This document shows, one piece after another, positions 43,705 through 56,660 of a stretch of DNA of 64,000 bases (the first letter of the stretch is position 1; every line of letters starts with the position of its first letter). Source of the DNA: Cycas panzhihuaensis. Lineage: Eukaryota; Cycadophyta. The notes beneath the pieces were generated by a model. That model saw nothing but the letters and a program-made list of their open reading frames with translations, had not been told where the DNA came from and did not search any database. The stretch spans positions 179,435,741 through 179,499,740 of the forward strand of contig CM041465.1 in NCBI GenBank assembly GCA_023213395.1. The letters run 5' to 3'. The position numbers and the translations under genes were made by a program.

Positions 43705-46700
43705 ATTCTAACTTGAGGACGTGGTCCCCAGCATGCAAAGGACAGGGGCAAAGGTATTTGTCATATATATTTTGCACCTTATCTTTAGAGGCAAGATTCA
43801 CTTAGTATATAACCAAGCATTTCTCATCTAGGGTTTCAGGTCCAAGAGTTGGGCCTAATGATAGGACTCCTCATCGACCAAACCCCAAAGGAAAACTCGC
43901 AAGGATGGGATTTTAAATTCCAATGGGAGGACCACCTCAGTTCTGTACACAAGGAAGAATGGAGTCATCTCTATAGCTATATAGATGGAAGTGTAGTACA
44001 ACCATAGGATATAAGGAAGTTGAAGATGCGAATCTTTTTGAGATTGGACTACGATTTTCTTTAGGATGTTTATAAGAGTTTTGTTAAAAGATTATATTTG
44101 GCCATTGGCTTGGGGGTAATAGAGAGAGGAAGTTTTGTGAGATATTCTAAATTTCTTACAAAGTTCATCCAAGTCCTTATTACAAAATGGGGTTCCGTTA
44201 TCTGTGACCAAGATGTCAGGAACCCCAAACTAACAAATGATATGCTAGTAGACAAATGTAACTACTATCTTATTAAGAGTAGAGGATAAGGGGGACCACT
44301 TTAGCCCATTTGGTAAAGTATTCCATTGTAGTCAAGATGAACTTATGTTATGATGAAGAAGGTGGGGTTATGACCCCAATGAGGTCTAATCCCTATTAGG
44401 AGAAACACCATATAGGTATGATAGGGTGTAAGGCCTCAGACAATAAATGGATAATGTTAGAATGCTCTTAGCACTGACGACATTGTAAGGCATAGACATG
44501 GGCATTCTTAAAGAGGGATAGCCAATAATAGCCCATGTGGAGGATCCTTTGGGTCATGGATTATCCCCCAAAATGGCCTTTACAAATGTTGTTATAGCAT
44601 TCATGAAGTATTTGGTCTGCCTTATCAAGACTAACATAGTAGAGGAGGATCCCATTGAAAGATCTCTTGTACAATACCCCTTCCATAAGGAAGTATTATC
44701 AGGCAGTAGCCTGAATATGTAACCTAACTTTGTCACTAGTATCAGAACGATACTACTCCTCAGCGAGGTATCGTACAATATCCACATACAATTCACTATT
44801 AGTAAATGGATGGGGAGATGGGTTTCAAACAGCAAGAATGGGTTCGTCTGGCAGGGAGTCATCAATTGGAGTGTTAGGGAAATTTAGGATGGGGGTGTCA
44901 GTGAGTTGTTTGGCAACCACCATCCCTTTCTTCGATTTCTTGTTAACAATTTAGAGATCAAATTCTTGAAGGAGGATGGCTCATTTGCCAGTCCTACCTG
45001 CCAAGTCAGATCAGGTAAGGAGATACCTCAAGGGATCAGATTAGATGATCACTTGAGTAGTGTTTTTGAGTAAGTAGTGCCTAAACTTCTTGGTAGCATG
45101 TACCAAGGAGAGGCATTCCTTCTCAACGGTGGAGTAATTAAGCTCAGCAATAAGTATGGTGTAACTGATAAAATAAATGGATTTTTTAATTCTTGAGTCA
45201 TCTTCTTGAGTGTGTATGTCACCCAAGGATTCATCGGTGGTCGATGTATAAAGGGTGAAAGGCCTATCAAAGAGAGGGGATGCCAAAGTTGAAGCAGAAA
45301 CTAGGGCTCTCTTGAGCTCCTTGAAGGCTTTTTGGGCCTTCAAAGACCAAACAAATTGGGTTCTTTCCTCAACAATTTGGTAAGGGGTTTTACATTTATG
45401 GAAAAGTTCACCGAAAAATACCTAAGAAATCCTAACCTACCCAAGAATGACTTGATTTGTCATTAGGTCTTAAGAGGCAGCATGTCAAGGATGGCCTTGA
45501 CTTTGTCAAGGTCAATTTGGATTCCTTGTTTCGAAACAAAGAAACCAAGGAGTTTGCCAGCCATCACAGTAAACACACACTTAAGAGGGTTTAGGCTTAC
45601 ATGGTATTTGTGACATGAGGTGAAGATATCTCGTAAATCACTAAGATGGTGGGTCCTAATGCATGAGAGGCCCATCATATCATCCATGAAAACCTCAAGT
45701 GTTTTTTTAATGAGGTCATGAAAGACAAATTACATCGCCCTTTGATAGGTAGCATCTACATTCTTGAGCCCAAAGGGCATCGCTTTGTAAGCAAAGGTGC
45801 CCCAAGGAGTAATGAAGGTTGTTTTATGATGGTCTTTAGGGGATATCTAGATTTGATTATATCCTAAGAAGGCATCCATCAAGGACATTACTTCAAATCT
45901 AGTAGTTCGATTAATAATCTGATCGATGAAGGAAAGAGGAAAGTTATCCTTGGGACATGCATTGTTAATGGCATGAAAGTCAATGCATATTCAAATCATC
46001 CCATTCTTTTTAGAAACAAGGATGGCATTTGATACCCACTTGTGGTAGTTAATGGAAGTAATTAACCCTGCGTTTAGGAGTTTCTCAACTTCCATCTTCA
46101 CAGTGGTTGAAAGTTTTGGGTGAAGAGGGCACTATTTTTATCACATAAGGTGAGCACCCAGAATAGTAGTGAGGTTGTGGGTGATGATAGAAGGGTCTAT
46201 CCATTTCATATTAAAGTAGTCCCACACAAAAACATCACAAAATTCCTAGAAAAGAAGAGTATATTCCTTCATTTCGTTAGGAGAACACTCTGCTCCCACC
46301 TTAATGACCTTACCATGAGCAAGGATAATATCTTTATTTGCCCCTATACACATGGAATTCCCTTCCTTGAAGTGAAGGGGAGCTCAGTTAATAAGAGATG
46401 GCAAAGAAGAAGAAGAAGGGTTTGAGTCAGCTAGGGGTGACCCAATGGCTAAGATCTTTTGGTGACCGAGTTTATAGACCAGGGGGGAGATTGGGCGTGG
46501 AGCTTACTAAGTGCTCTAGTAAGGCCTTGTCATCCTTGAAGCAATATATCTTGTAGATAATCACGCTTCGAGAAGATGAGGGGTGAGGGGTAGAAGGAGC
46601 GGCGAGACCATAGAGGTTGACCCACCACTCAATGTACCCCAAGGACTCTTCGAAAGAGTCGAAGGGTAACCTCTTGCGATAGGCGACATGAGGTTCCCTC

Positions 46701-46847
46701 GCCTTATTGCCTGCGGAGGGTGATGAAGTGGAGGATGAGATGATATGGGAGATCGCATGAGAGACAGGAGCATTGACATGTAAATCAGGAGGAGGACTAG
46801 ACTCCTCGATGGAAGGGGTTCCAGGTCGGGACCTGAAACGAAGATAG
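43705..46847 (-). pseudogene. Tat-2 RT, RNase H and integrase (decayed, truncated by Tat-1)
   Basis: Reverse transcription and integration functions. In sense order from 46847: linker with CFKDDKALLEHLVSSTPNL, the RT with WIDPSIITHNL near 46200 and the active-site block VFMDDMMGLS (FMDD 45679-45690), then LNPLKCVFTVMAGKLLGFFVSKQGI. The connection/RNase H domain is unbroken at 45343-45041 (LYTSTTDESLGDIHTQ, KKSIYFISYTILIAELNYS, LSLVHATKKFRHYLL). A linker with KSKKGMVVAKQLTDTP and DDSLPDEPILAV follows, then the integrase zinc finger (GVLYKRSFNG, ILHECYNNICKGHFGG, LHMGYYWL, LQCRQC, about 44740-44470) and a decayed core. As in Tat-1, no second RNase H stands between RNase H and integrase. It breaks at 43705, where Tat-1 inserted, and resumes at 4590. 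Confidence 0.85.
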
Positions 46848-47475
46848 TGTTGAGAATAGAAGGTCCAACCCTCTAACAACCACCAAGATCTATTACTTTC
46901 TTACAACTAGTTATAGAAATAGAAACATAAAATTACATGCAAGTTCTAAAATCAGAGATTATACAGTAATAAGACAATGAAAGCCAAACATCACATGTGC
47001 ACCCGATATAACATGGTAAAACCCTAGCAATGTGTTAGGGAAACATCCACACAGGAAAGGTATCGATCTTTATTACTACAGAATAGAGAAATAGTACATC
47101 ACAGATACAGAGTGCTCTCTGGAACAATAATCAGCCGTCACCCTCTTCATAGTATATTTCATAACATTACAACATAATAAGAAAAGCCCTAAAAATGGGC
47201 TACATGAGAGGACATCCAAGACCTAAATCTCAACTGTAGAATCTAGCGTATTTGTATTGAACGACCTTGCTTCTCTTTACACTTTGATAAGGTTTACATG
47301 GTCAATTTTTCGAGTCAGGGGCTATCGTCCCCGAACCCCCTCCTAGCGGGGGGTGTTCCACCCCCATTTCTACCAAGGAGGCTCCCTTAGAACCCCCCAA
47401 GAAAGATTAGAGGGGAAACCACGCTGAAAACATGCCATAATTTTAGGCCTATAATTGTTGTCACAATACCCAACA
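46848..47475 (-). repeat. Copia-C 3' LTR (628 bp)
   Basis: TGTTGAGAATAGAAGG ... CACAATACCCAACA. The polypurine tract (ATCTCCACCTTGAC, 47476-47489) lies directly beside it. Confidence 0.95.
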
Positions 47476-47522
47476 ATCTCCACCTTGACAACAATTACCC
47501 GCTACCTTTCCTGGATCCTTCA

Positions 47523-50500
47523 TCATCTTTTCTCCAAGCCAAGAGAAGTCAAACACCATTTGAACTTCTCTAATGGTACTGGTTTTATGAATATAATAGC
47601 ACAATTTTGATTGGTGTGAATCTTCTCAAGTGCCACTCCACCTGCTTCTATAACATGTCTAACAAAATGGTACTTAAGAGTAATATGCTTTGTTCTACTG
47701 TGATAAGTTGGATTCTTGGCTAGGTAAATGGCACTTTGACTGTCACAAAATACCTTTACAGTTTCCTGTCTCCTTCCAAGCTTAACTAATAGACCCTGTA
47801 ACCAGATTGCTTCTTTACAAGCATGTCTTTGCATAATATATTCACTTTCATGGTTGTGATTGCAATTGTGCTCTGTAATTTGGACATCCAACTAACTGGA
47901 CCATTTGCAAGAGTGAAAACATAACCTGAAGTAGACCTTCTTTTGTCTAAATCTCTTGCAAAATCTGAATCAACATATCCACAAACCTGATTACTTGTAC
48001 CTCCAAAGGTGATGCAGTAATCACTAGTTCCTCTCAAATACTGAAGCACCCATTTCACTGTAGCCCAATGTTCCTTTCCTGGTTTTGCCATAAACTTGCT
48101 AACTACACCGACTGCATGTGAAATATCAGGTCTTGTACATACCATGGCATACATCAAACTTCCCTCCAGACCGGCATAAGGCACACGAGACATATAAGCC
48201 TTTTCTTCTTCACTACTAGGACTCATATTAGATGAAAGCTTGAAGTGGGAAGCCAATGGGATACTCACTAGTTTCACATTTTCCATCCCAAGCCTGGTTA
48301 GCACCTTCTCCACATATATTTACAGATAACCATAGCTTACCACTTTTCCTGTCTCTATGTATCTCCATGCCTAAGATTTGTTTTGCAGCTCCTAGATCCT
48401 TTATATCAAAAGTCCTAGCCAATTAAGCCTTTAGCTTATTGATTTCTACCATGCTCTTGCTTGCAACTAGTATGCCATCAACATATAACACCAAGATAAT
48501 GAATAAGCCATTGTCCATAAATTTGAAGTAAACATAATAATCATACTTACTTCTTTTAAAATTTTGGCTCTCCATGAAGGCATCAAACTTCTTGTACCAC
48601 TACCTGGGTGATTGCTTCAGGCCATACAATGATTTCTTGAGCCTGCAAACAAGTCTTTTCCTACCATCTTGTACAAACCCCTCTGGTTGATCCATATAGA
48701 TCTCCTCATCTAAATCTCCATGTAGAAAAGTTGTTTTTACATCTAACTTCTCCAACCCTAAATCGAGAGAAGCTACCAATGCTAATAGCACTCGAATTGA
48801 AACAAGTTTAACAACTGGTGAAAAGATCTCATAAAAGTCAATACCTGCTTTCTGTGTAAAGCCTTTTGCCACGAGTCGTGCCCTGTATTTATCAACCTTT
48901 CCATCAACATCCATTTTCTTTTTGAAAATCCACCTACAACCAATAGTCTTCCTGCTATGTGGAAGTTCTACCAAGTCCCATGAATGATTTTTCTTCAAGG
49001 TATATATCTCTTCCTGCATAGCCCTTATCTACTTCTCTCCATGGATATCATCTACTGCTTCCTGATAACATGTGGGCTCACCATCATTATAAACTAAAGC
49101 AATAGAAATAGAAGGGTTGTACCTATCAGGTGGATGACTAACTCGTGTAGATCTTCTAACTGTTGGCAGAGGAGTGTCCACATACTCCTGTGAATCTGCT
49201 GCTGATTCATCTTCAGAAAGATCTTCATGCTCTTCTGATTCCATAGATGGCTACATTTCAAACTTAACTTGCTGATGTTCATCTTGCTGCTCTTATTTTA
49301 TTTCAGCTTCTAAACTGTCTGATTTTACAAGGGGAGATTCATCAAATATGACATCTCTGTTAATGGTGATTTTGTGGGAAGTAGGATCCCACAACCTGTA
49401 TCCCTTCACACCATCCTTATCACCATAACCAACAAAGATATATCTCTTGGATTTTGGGTTTAACTTTGAATGTTTACTTTTGTCAGTCCAGGCATAAGCA
49501 TCACAACCAAAAGCTTTTAAATTTGAATAATCACACGGATGTCCAGTCCATACCTCTTTAGGAATCTTATAATCTATTACAACTAATGGTGACCTATTTA
49601 CCAGATAGCAAGCTGTTTGAACAGCTTTTGCCCACAAGCCCTGCCCCACTCCTATATTACTTAGCATGCTTCTTGCTCTTTCCAAGAGTGTCCTATTCAT
49701 GTGCTCAGCAATGCCATTTTGCTGCAAAGTATAGCTAGTGGTCTTATGTCTTTCGATCCTAGCTTCTCTTCAATAGTTCTCAAATTCTAAGGAGTTGAAC
49801 TCACCTCCATTGTTAGTTCTTAAATATTTGATTGTCTTACCAGTACTGTTCTCAACTAAATCCTTGAACTGCTTAAACACACTGAAAACTTCAGATTTCC
49901 TTTTCAAAAAATAGACCCATACCTTCCTGGAGTAATCATCTATAAATATGACAAAATACAATGATCCTCTATAAGATATTTTAGGGGCTAGTCCCCATAC
50001 ATCTGAATATATGTAATCCAGAATACCTTTACTAGTGTGACTCCCTACTTTAGACCCGATTCTACACTGTTTTCCAAAAACACAATGTTTACATAAAGCC
50101 AAATCTGAAAGTTGTAAGTTAGGAAGCAACTTACGGTTTATCAGCACCTTAAGTCCTTTCTCACTCATGTGCCTAAGTCTTTGATGCCATAGTGAAAGGT
50201 GATTTTCTCATCTTTGATGCTATAGCTGCTTGGATGACATCTGTACTTCCCACTAAAATATAAAGATTTCCTCTCTTTAAGGCTTTCATAACAACCAAGG
50301 CGCCCTTTGACACCTTTAGGACTCCTTCATGACCTGCATGCTTAAAACCACCCGAATGTAATTCGCCCAAGGAAATCAGATTCCTTTTTAAATTAGGTAT
50401 ATGTCTAACCTCAGTTAATGTTCTGACTACCCCATCGAACATCTTAATTCTTATGCTACTAATGCCCACTGTCTTACAAGAAACTTCATTTCCCATAAGC

Positions 50501-51444
50501 ACATTACCACCATCAAGAGGTTGGTATGATGAGAACCAACTCCTGTGTGGACACATGTGGTGCGAAGCACCTGAATCTAATAACCAGTCATGGTGATAAT
50601 GAGAAACATTACAAGCAACCAAGATATTATCATCCATACCTTGATTTGACTCCACCTGATTTGCCTCCTTGGTAGGATCTTCCTTTTTCTGGAACTCCTT
50701 CCTTTTGTAATAATCCTTCTTGAGGTGACTGGTCTTATTACAATGCCAACACCTGAGCTTACTCTTTTTGCTCTTTGACTTGGATCTTGATGTATCCCTG
50801 GAGTTTAGTCCTCTCTCAAACGTTCTACCCCTTACTGTCATGGCTTCTGGTGTGGAGGTTTCAAGACTAGACTTCCTCCACACTTCTTTCATTAGCAAAG
50901 CACTCACAACAAAGTCATATTTTAATTCATCCATAGTGCTGAAACTGATTGAGGTGACAATATTATCCCAGGATTCAGGTAATGAGCATAATAGGGTAAT
51001 TGCCTTATCTTCATCCTTAATTTTAACATCGATACTGGTCAACTGACAAATAAGAGTATTGAAAATATTTAAATGGTCAGCGATTTTTGTACCTTCCTTC
51101 ATCCGTAACGAGTACAGTTGCCTCTTCAGGTAGATTCAGTTCATTACTGATTTGGTTATATATAGGCCTTCCAACTGGGTCCATAATCCTGCTGTCGTCT
51201 ACTCCCCTGCGATGTTAAATAAAACTTTATCCGCTAAGAAGAATCATATTGTGCTAAGTGCCTTTTTGTTTAAATCATCCCATTCATCATCGTTCATCCC
51301 CGCAGGTTTCTTTGATTTTCTTGTGAGGGCTTTGTACAAACCCTGCTGTACAAGAATATCGTACGCTTTTTGCTTCCACAACTTGAAGTTGTTCTTGCCA
51401 TTGAATTTCTCCACCTCGAACTTTGCACTTGCTAGTTTCGCCAT
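47523..51444 (-). pseudogene. Copia-C gag-pol (decayed)
   Basis: Gag starts at ATG 51444 (MAKLASAKFEVEKFNG), the start usual for this lineage, although the open frame extends 8 codons further. The zinc knuckle reads CWHCNKTSHLKKDYY, with the last Cys now Tyr. The protease block is LLDSGASHHMC. The integrase has YIYSDVWGL (first Asp), LRTNNGGEF (second Asp now Asn) and NGIAEHMNRTL (Glu kept). The RT has IGCRWIFKKK, LYGLKQSPR and LYVDGILV, so the second Asp of YVDD is Gly (48474-48485). The RNase H has YVDSDFARDLDKRRSTSGY and VFCDSQSAIYLAKN, and ends LEKIHTNQN. A frame shift lies at 50170 and there are several stops. Three catalytic domains thus carry inactivating changes. Confidence 0.92.
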
Positions 51445-51502
51445 TTGGTGTAGAAAAGACGACACCAAAAACTTTCATAAACTTGCTGCAAGAAAAAGAG
51501 TG

Positions 51503-51514
51503 GCTCTGATACCA
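51503..51514 (-). other. Copia-C primer-binding site (initiator tRNA-Met)
   Basis: GCTCTGATACCA on the plus strand, sense TGGTATCAGAGC, two bases from the 5' LTR. Confidence 0.95.
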
Positions 51515-51516
51515 AT

Positions 51517-52156
51517 TGTTGAGAATAGAAGGTCCAACCCTCTAATAGCCACCAAGATCTATTACTTTCTTACAACTAGTTACTAAAATAGAAATATAAA
51601 ATTACATGCAAGTTCTAAAATTAGAGATTATATAGTAACATGACAATGAAAGCTAAACATCACATGTGCACTCGATATAGTGTGGTAAAACCCTAACAGT
51701 GTGTTAGGAAAACATCCACACAGGAAAGATATCGATCTTTATTACTGTAAAATAGAGAAATAGTACATCACAGATACAGAGTGCTCTCTGGAACAACAAT
51801 CAGCCACCGCCCTCTTCATAGTACATTGCATAACATTACAACATAATAAGAAAATCCCTAAAAATGGGCTATATGAGAGGACATCCAAGACTTAAATCTC
51901 AACCGTAAAATCTAGGGTATTTCTATTGAACGACCCTAATTCTCTTTACACTTTGATAAGGTTTACATGGTCAATTTTTTAGGTTGGGGGCTATCACCCC
52001 CGAACCCCTTCCTAGCAGGGGGCATTCCACCCCCACACCCTTCGACCAAGGGAGGCTCCCGCCCCCCTTGGAACCCCTTAAGAAAGATTAGGGGGGAAAC
52101 TGCACTGAAAACATGCCATAATTTTAGGCTTATAATTGTTGTCACAATACCCAACA
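51517..52156 (-). repeat. Copia-C 5' LTR (640 bp)
   Basis: Same ends as 46848-47475; about 12 bp longer through a C-rich insertion near 52035-52075 (CACACCCTTCGACC and CCCGCCCCCC). Confidence 0.95.
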
Positions 52157-55029
52157 GATAATGCCCCCCACTTATGTTTAGGAAGGATACGGGATGAGGA
52201 AGGTCCTCGTCCTCACCATCAAACTCGTTGTCACTAAGCATGACATGGTACCCATAGCTCCATATACCAATAGGGGCAAAACAGATAAGGCTCAACAAAG
52301 AAGGAGAAGGGACTTCTTCCAGACAAGGTAACTTAAGAATGTCGATGGAACAAGTGAAAGCATGGGTGGAAGGGATTTTATTGCCCTTTGCCTAGTCACA
52401 AACTACTTAACAAAGTTGACGGGGTTATTTGGTGGGACGAGGCTCTCGGGGGACAACCCTTATTTACCCCTCATGGAGGAACTTAAGTTGCCCCCAACGG
52501 GATGATCACATGGATTCTATTTAGTCAAATCATGGGCATCACAATAAGAGGTTGTTGCCCACATCCACATTAAGGGCTACAATGTCAGTAAGGACAATTT
52601 TGTCCCTGAGGGTGAGGGAAATAGAAACTAACCCCAAGGGTTTTTTTTCACTATCGTCTTAGCCTTGACAATGCCATAGGACTAGTTCAAAGGCCGATAT
52701 GGCAAGTTCTTGTATGATATACAAGGGCATACCATTGACAGAAGAACCATTGTCTACAATGGTCCTTCGAAGGATGCATTCAGATGTGTCTATAATTATG
52801 GTAAAGGGGTAGTGCCATTGATGTTTTCTTTCACCAACTAGGGGGAGATCTTTAGGATCGAATGAGATGATGGGCTCGCGACTTAGGGAAACACCTGAGG
52901 CATGAACAAACACATCAACTAAGCCCAAGGTTTCTAAGAGAAAAGCATGTTGCTCAGGACAACTTCTCAAGACGTCTATCATGGACATCCCCGTGACCAT
53001 GGTGTGAAGCTCGTCAATGATGGAGAAGGGCTTCCCTTTTTTGGTAGGTTGGGGAAGTGCCCTTAGGAAATCATAACAATTGGGGCACACAGAATTAGTC
53101 TTGGGAAGCATAAGAATTTATGGAGGATGGATTTCCAGAGGAGGATTGAGATGGGGAGTAGAAGAAGAAGCGTCAATGGCTTCTTTGGCTTCTTACGATT
53201 GAGTTAAAGTGTATAAGGGTGTGATCTCAAACATTTGAATGACTCTCTTTCCCTTATTTTGGGATTGAGAGGGAAAAGGAGTTCAATGGTGATTAGGGGA
53301 ACTAGAAGAAGGGGAAGAGTTCCTAACACCTTTTCCTTTAATTTGCACAGGGCGAGGGTTGGGAGACCTTCCTTTATTTCAGTTACCTTTTTGTTGGGTA
53401 TTGTGATCATATTCTCTGTGTTTGGGAAAATAATTCTTATGGACGGGCTAGTCTAGATTGGGCCTAGATGCTTGTTTAGGGGAAGAGTCACATTGTGGGG
53501 CAGCCTTAGGGTGTTGGGCCCTACATTGTGAGTTTTCGTGAAAGTATTCCCCATGAACGGAACACCACTTCTTCTCTAAGGAAGAATCTATCTTCCTTAT
53601 TTGAGAAGGTTGGGTATTACCACCCTTGGGAAATATGGCTTGAGAGGCTTGATGGATAGGTTCATCAGAAGTGGGTGATAAAGGAGCTTGGAGCTTAACC
53701 TCCTTCATCATACATTCGAAAGAATGTATAACGAAGGTTAAGGGTTCTACGGTCTTTTCTGTTGGATGAGATGAAGACCTAGGAGGCTGTTGGATTTTAA
53801 GATTGCAAGGCGAGGGAGGTGCTTTACACTATTTTGAGGACCTAATAGGCTTCTTGAGACCCGCTTGGATCTCAATGGCCACAAGATCTAAACACTTGGC
53901 TATGGTAGAGTCACACATTGTCGCCTCCATCTTGAACACTTTAACATGGATTTTAAGGTGAAGGGCATTAACAAAGAGATCTCTCTTTAACTCCTCAAGC
54001 AAGGTTACCTTTATGGACTGGAGAAGATCGTGGAAGCATCTCACAAAATCATGATTCATCTCATCGTGACCTTATTTAAGAGACGGGAGAGCATTCATTC
54101 CACTCTCGAAGGGATGAGCTACGTTAAAATAATTGACGAATTCATCAACAAGTTATTAAAATGAGTGAATAGAGTGTATTAGAAGGTGATAGAACTATTT
54201 AAGGGTATCACATTGGAGAGAGCATCGAAAAAGTATCATTAGGATATGGTCGTACGCCCAACAATTGATGCACTCCATGGAAAAACTTCTAACGTGCTCC
54301 ATTGGGTCTTGCAAAGAGGTCCCATCAAATTTGGACACCTTGGGAGGGTGAGGTAGTAAGTTAGCTCTTAACACCTAGATGGATAAAGGGGTTGATCTAT
54401 AATCCATAAAGGGACACACCCATGAGTGGACCATAGGATCAACGAAAGATGGAGAGGGAGGTGGGCAAGGTTGCACAAATCCTCCTTGGGAGACTGGGTT
54501 CAGAAGGGGATACACACTTCCTCCCATTTGATGGGAGGAAACGAATCTTACATTCAAAGGGATTGGAAGAGAACCATATGGATATGAGGGTCCCATCCCT
54601 CCTTGAGGATATTCCCCTTACTGAAAGGGGATATGAGAGGGGGTGCCTTAGGAGGAGGCTTTCCCTCCTTGCGAAGGTGCCACATAAGAGGAAATTCAAG
54701 ACGATGGGATGGAAGGGTGTGGAACTAGATTTTGCCCGTATGGTCCACCTGTAGGTGGTGCAACGCCATATAGATGCAAAGGATTCACTCCAAAAATAGA
54801 AAAGGGGTTCCTTTTACCATGCCCCCATGGTTGGGAAGTATATCCCAAGGGCACGTAAAGGGAAGGATCTCTAGGTTGAGCTTAGGTATGCATGGGGATT
54901 GGTCCTATGCAGCTAAAAGGAGGGGCATACGTGGATCCCCTAGGTCTAATGGGAGGAGGATAGACTATAGTTGGTTGGGACATAGTTGTTTTGATAGAGG
55001 GGGGCATACTCAACCCAAGTTAGGAAGAG
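52157..55029 (-). pseudogene. Tat-2 gag (C-terminal two thirds) and protease (decayed)
   Basis: In sense order: Pro/Gly-rich Gag (54596-54375, MGPSYPYGSLPIPL to MDYRSTPLSI), then the Gag domain (VSKFDGTSLQDP, DEFVNYFNVAHPFESGM, MNHDFVRCFHDLLQ, LKRDLFVNALH, ending near 53829). The zinc-knuckle block WCSVHGEYFHENSQC is in 53711-53448, and the protease region 53111-52659 is unbroken. The protease keeps its active-site block IVDNGSSVNGMPLYII, which Tat-1 has lost. The end is cut by Copia-C. The last five bases (55025-55029, AAGAG) are the left TSD of Chromo-2. Gag has in-frame stops and frame shifts. Confidence 0.85.
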
Positions 55030-55375
55030 TGTTACATAGCCCCACCTTTCCTTAGCATTAGCGAGCGGGAGCCACCAGTGAGTAAGGATCAAGGTGTTTA
55101 TTAAGATGTGTGTATGGACTACTAAGTCGTCCAATAAGATGTAAGGCCACTAGGGGCAGCAATAGCATCATAAGGATGAAGACCCTTACTTGTGTATTTA
55201 AAGGGTTAAATCACTTGTAATGTCATTGAGTATTATGTCTTGAAAGAGAAAGCACTTCGGTACTTATTTTGGTGATTTACTATCTATGATTTGCTTGTGC
55301 ACTTGCATTATTTTGGCTTGATTTTCTGCTAATTTTCATACCCACAAGTCTAGATTTTTGAGAAGGAATAGCCCA
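55030..55375 (+). repeat. Chromo-2 5' LTR (346 bp)
   Basis: TGTTACATAGCCCC ... GGAATAGCCCA, single copy of the unit that is doubled in Chromo-1; TATTTAAAG box near 55195-55203. Confidence 0.95.
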
Positions 55376-55377
55376 AG

Positions 55378-55389
55378 TGATATCAGAGC
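55378..55389 (+). other. Chromo-2 primer-binding site
   Basis: TGATATCAGAGC, the initiator-Met site with one G-to-A change. Confidence 0.9.
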
Positions 55390-56660
55390 CACATTCGCGA
55401 TTGTGGAAAGCTGCCCAAAAAAGTAATTTTTTTTTCCCTATATGATTGAGTACTCTCTCTACCTAGGTAGAGATTGAGGAAATAAATTCACTCAATACTC
55501 TCTCCAAGGATATTGAGGAATGGTAACAGGACAAATTAGAGGTTGAAGTGAAGGGGAATTTCTTCCTTAAGGTAACACAAGCAATTTATTTCTTCTGCTT
55601 TCAATTCAATTTCTAGCTTTCTTTTTCTGCATTGAGTTATATTCCAAGGGTAGATAACACCGTTGGGTGGCTACCCTTTATTTCCCCTCCCACCTCTCCT
55701 TCTTGGGTAGATAACATTGTTGGGCAGCTACCCAAGTAGTAGGTAGAGACCCTGTGTGAGGGGTCTTTAAATATTATAGGGATCTGTCGTTCTGGCTAAG
55801 CACATCATGGCTTTTCTACCTCTTGCATGAAGGACTTGAGATAACACTCCTGAACCAAGCCCTAGACAGAACCTAGCTACAGAAGTGTTCCTCAAGCCCT
55901 AGACAGAACCTAGCTACGGAAGTGTTCCTCCATGTACCTTCAGGTATATAGGAGGACCCTTTTAGGATCCCAAAACCCTCCCTAGTACAGGTAAACTATC
56001 AACCACTGAAGTCTTGTAGTGCAGTGGTTAGTGGTTAGCACCATGAAGTTACCTACCCCAAACTTCTGCATCAGAAGTTTATTGGCAGGCCTATAAGGTC
56101 AAGCACACCTTATTTTTTAGTGGGTATGATACATCTGATCATTCCCACCTTTCTTCCCCTATGCTAATCTTAATTCAAAACTTGTTAGAACAATCAAGCT
56201 TCTAAGACCAAAAAAATAGAGAGAGAGCAAGAGAAAAAAAAATAGAGAGAAAAAAAAAAGAAAAAAAGAAAAAGAAAAAGAAAAGAAAAAATTTCTACTT
56301 ATAACTCATATCCCTCAATTTGATCAGTATATCGTAAGGGTCATTTTACACTAGGGTAGTTTATGCCCCCAATTTTTACTCTTTTTTGTACTCTGGCCAT
56401 TGGTGGGCTCCACTTCAAATTCACCTTAAAACTCATACACCCAATTTTGATGAGTTTTTTATACTCTTTCTAGTAGGCTAAATATCTTGCTTATGTATTT
56501 TGAGGTCAATAGGCTATAGACACCCCCCATCCCCTTATTCGCCCTTCCTCCCCCTATAATAACTCACTATTCTTATATCTCATTCTTTCTTGCTCTATCC
56601 CACTTTGTTTATTTCCCTTTTTTCTACTTGTTTCCACTTCTTTAATCCCTTTCTTTAGCT
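55390..56660 (+). other. Chromo-2 leader with stem-loops, a 37-bp duplication and a purine-rich tract
   Basis: Two hairpins equivalent to those of Chromo-1 lie at 55648-55676 and 55705-55733 (outer arms GGGTAG and CTACCC intact in both). A 37-bp unit beginning CAAGCCCTAGACAGAACC is tandemly doubled (55856-55892, 55893-55929). An A/G-only run of short GA and GAAA repeats fills about 56208-56291. The gag start codon seen in Chromo-1 is ACA here. Confidence 0.7.

Larger units (their letters stand above)
46848..52156 (-). mobile_element. Copia-C: Ty1/copia (Tnt1/Tork-like) retrotransposon in Tat-2
   Basis: 5309 bp, LTRs 628 and 640 bp, flanked by GATAG (46843-46847) and GATAA (52157-52161), a 5-bp TSD with one change. 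PBS for initiator tRNA-Met, polypurine tract AAGGTGGAGATT and the Gag start FEVEKFNGKNNFKLW fit the Tork (Tnt1-like) lineage. The LTRs differ at roughly 8-9% by eye. Confidence 0.94.

Noticed and set aside
51152-51586. 144-codon plus-strand reading frame
   Set aside because: Antisense shadow of the Copia-C Gag start; the minus strand carries the recognised Gag motif.
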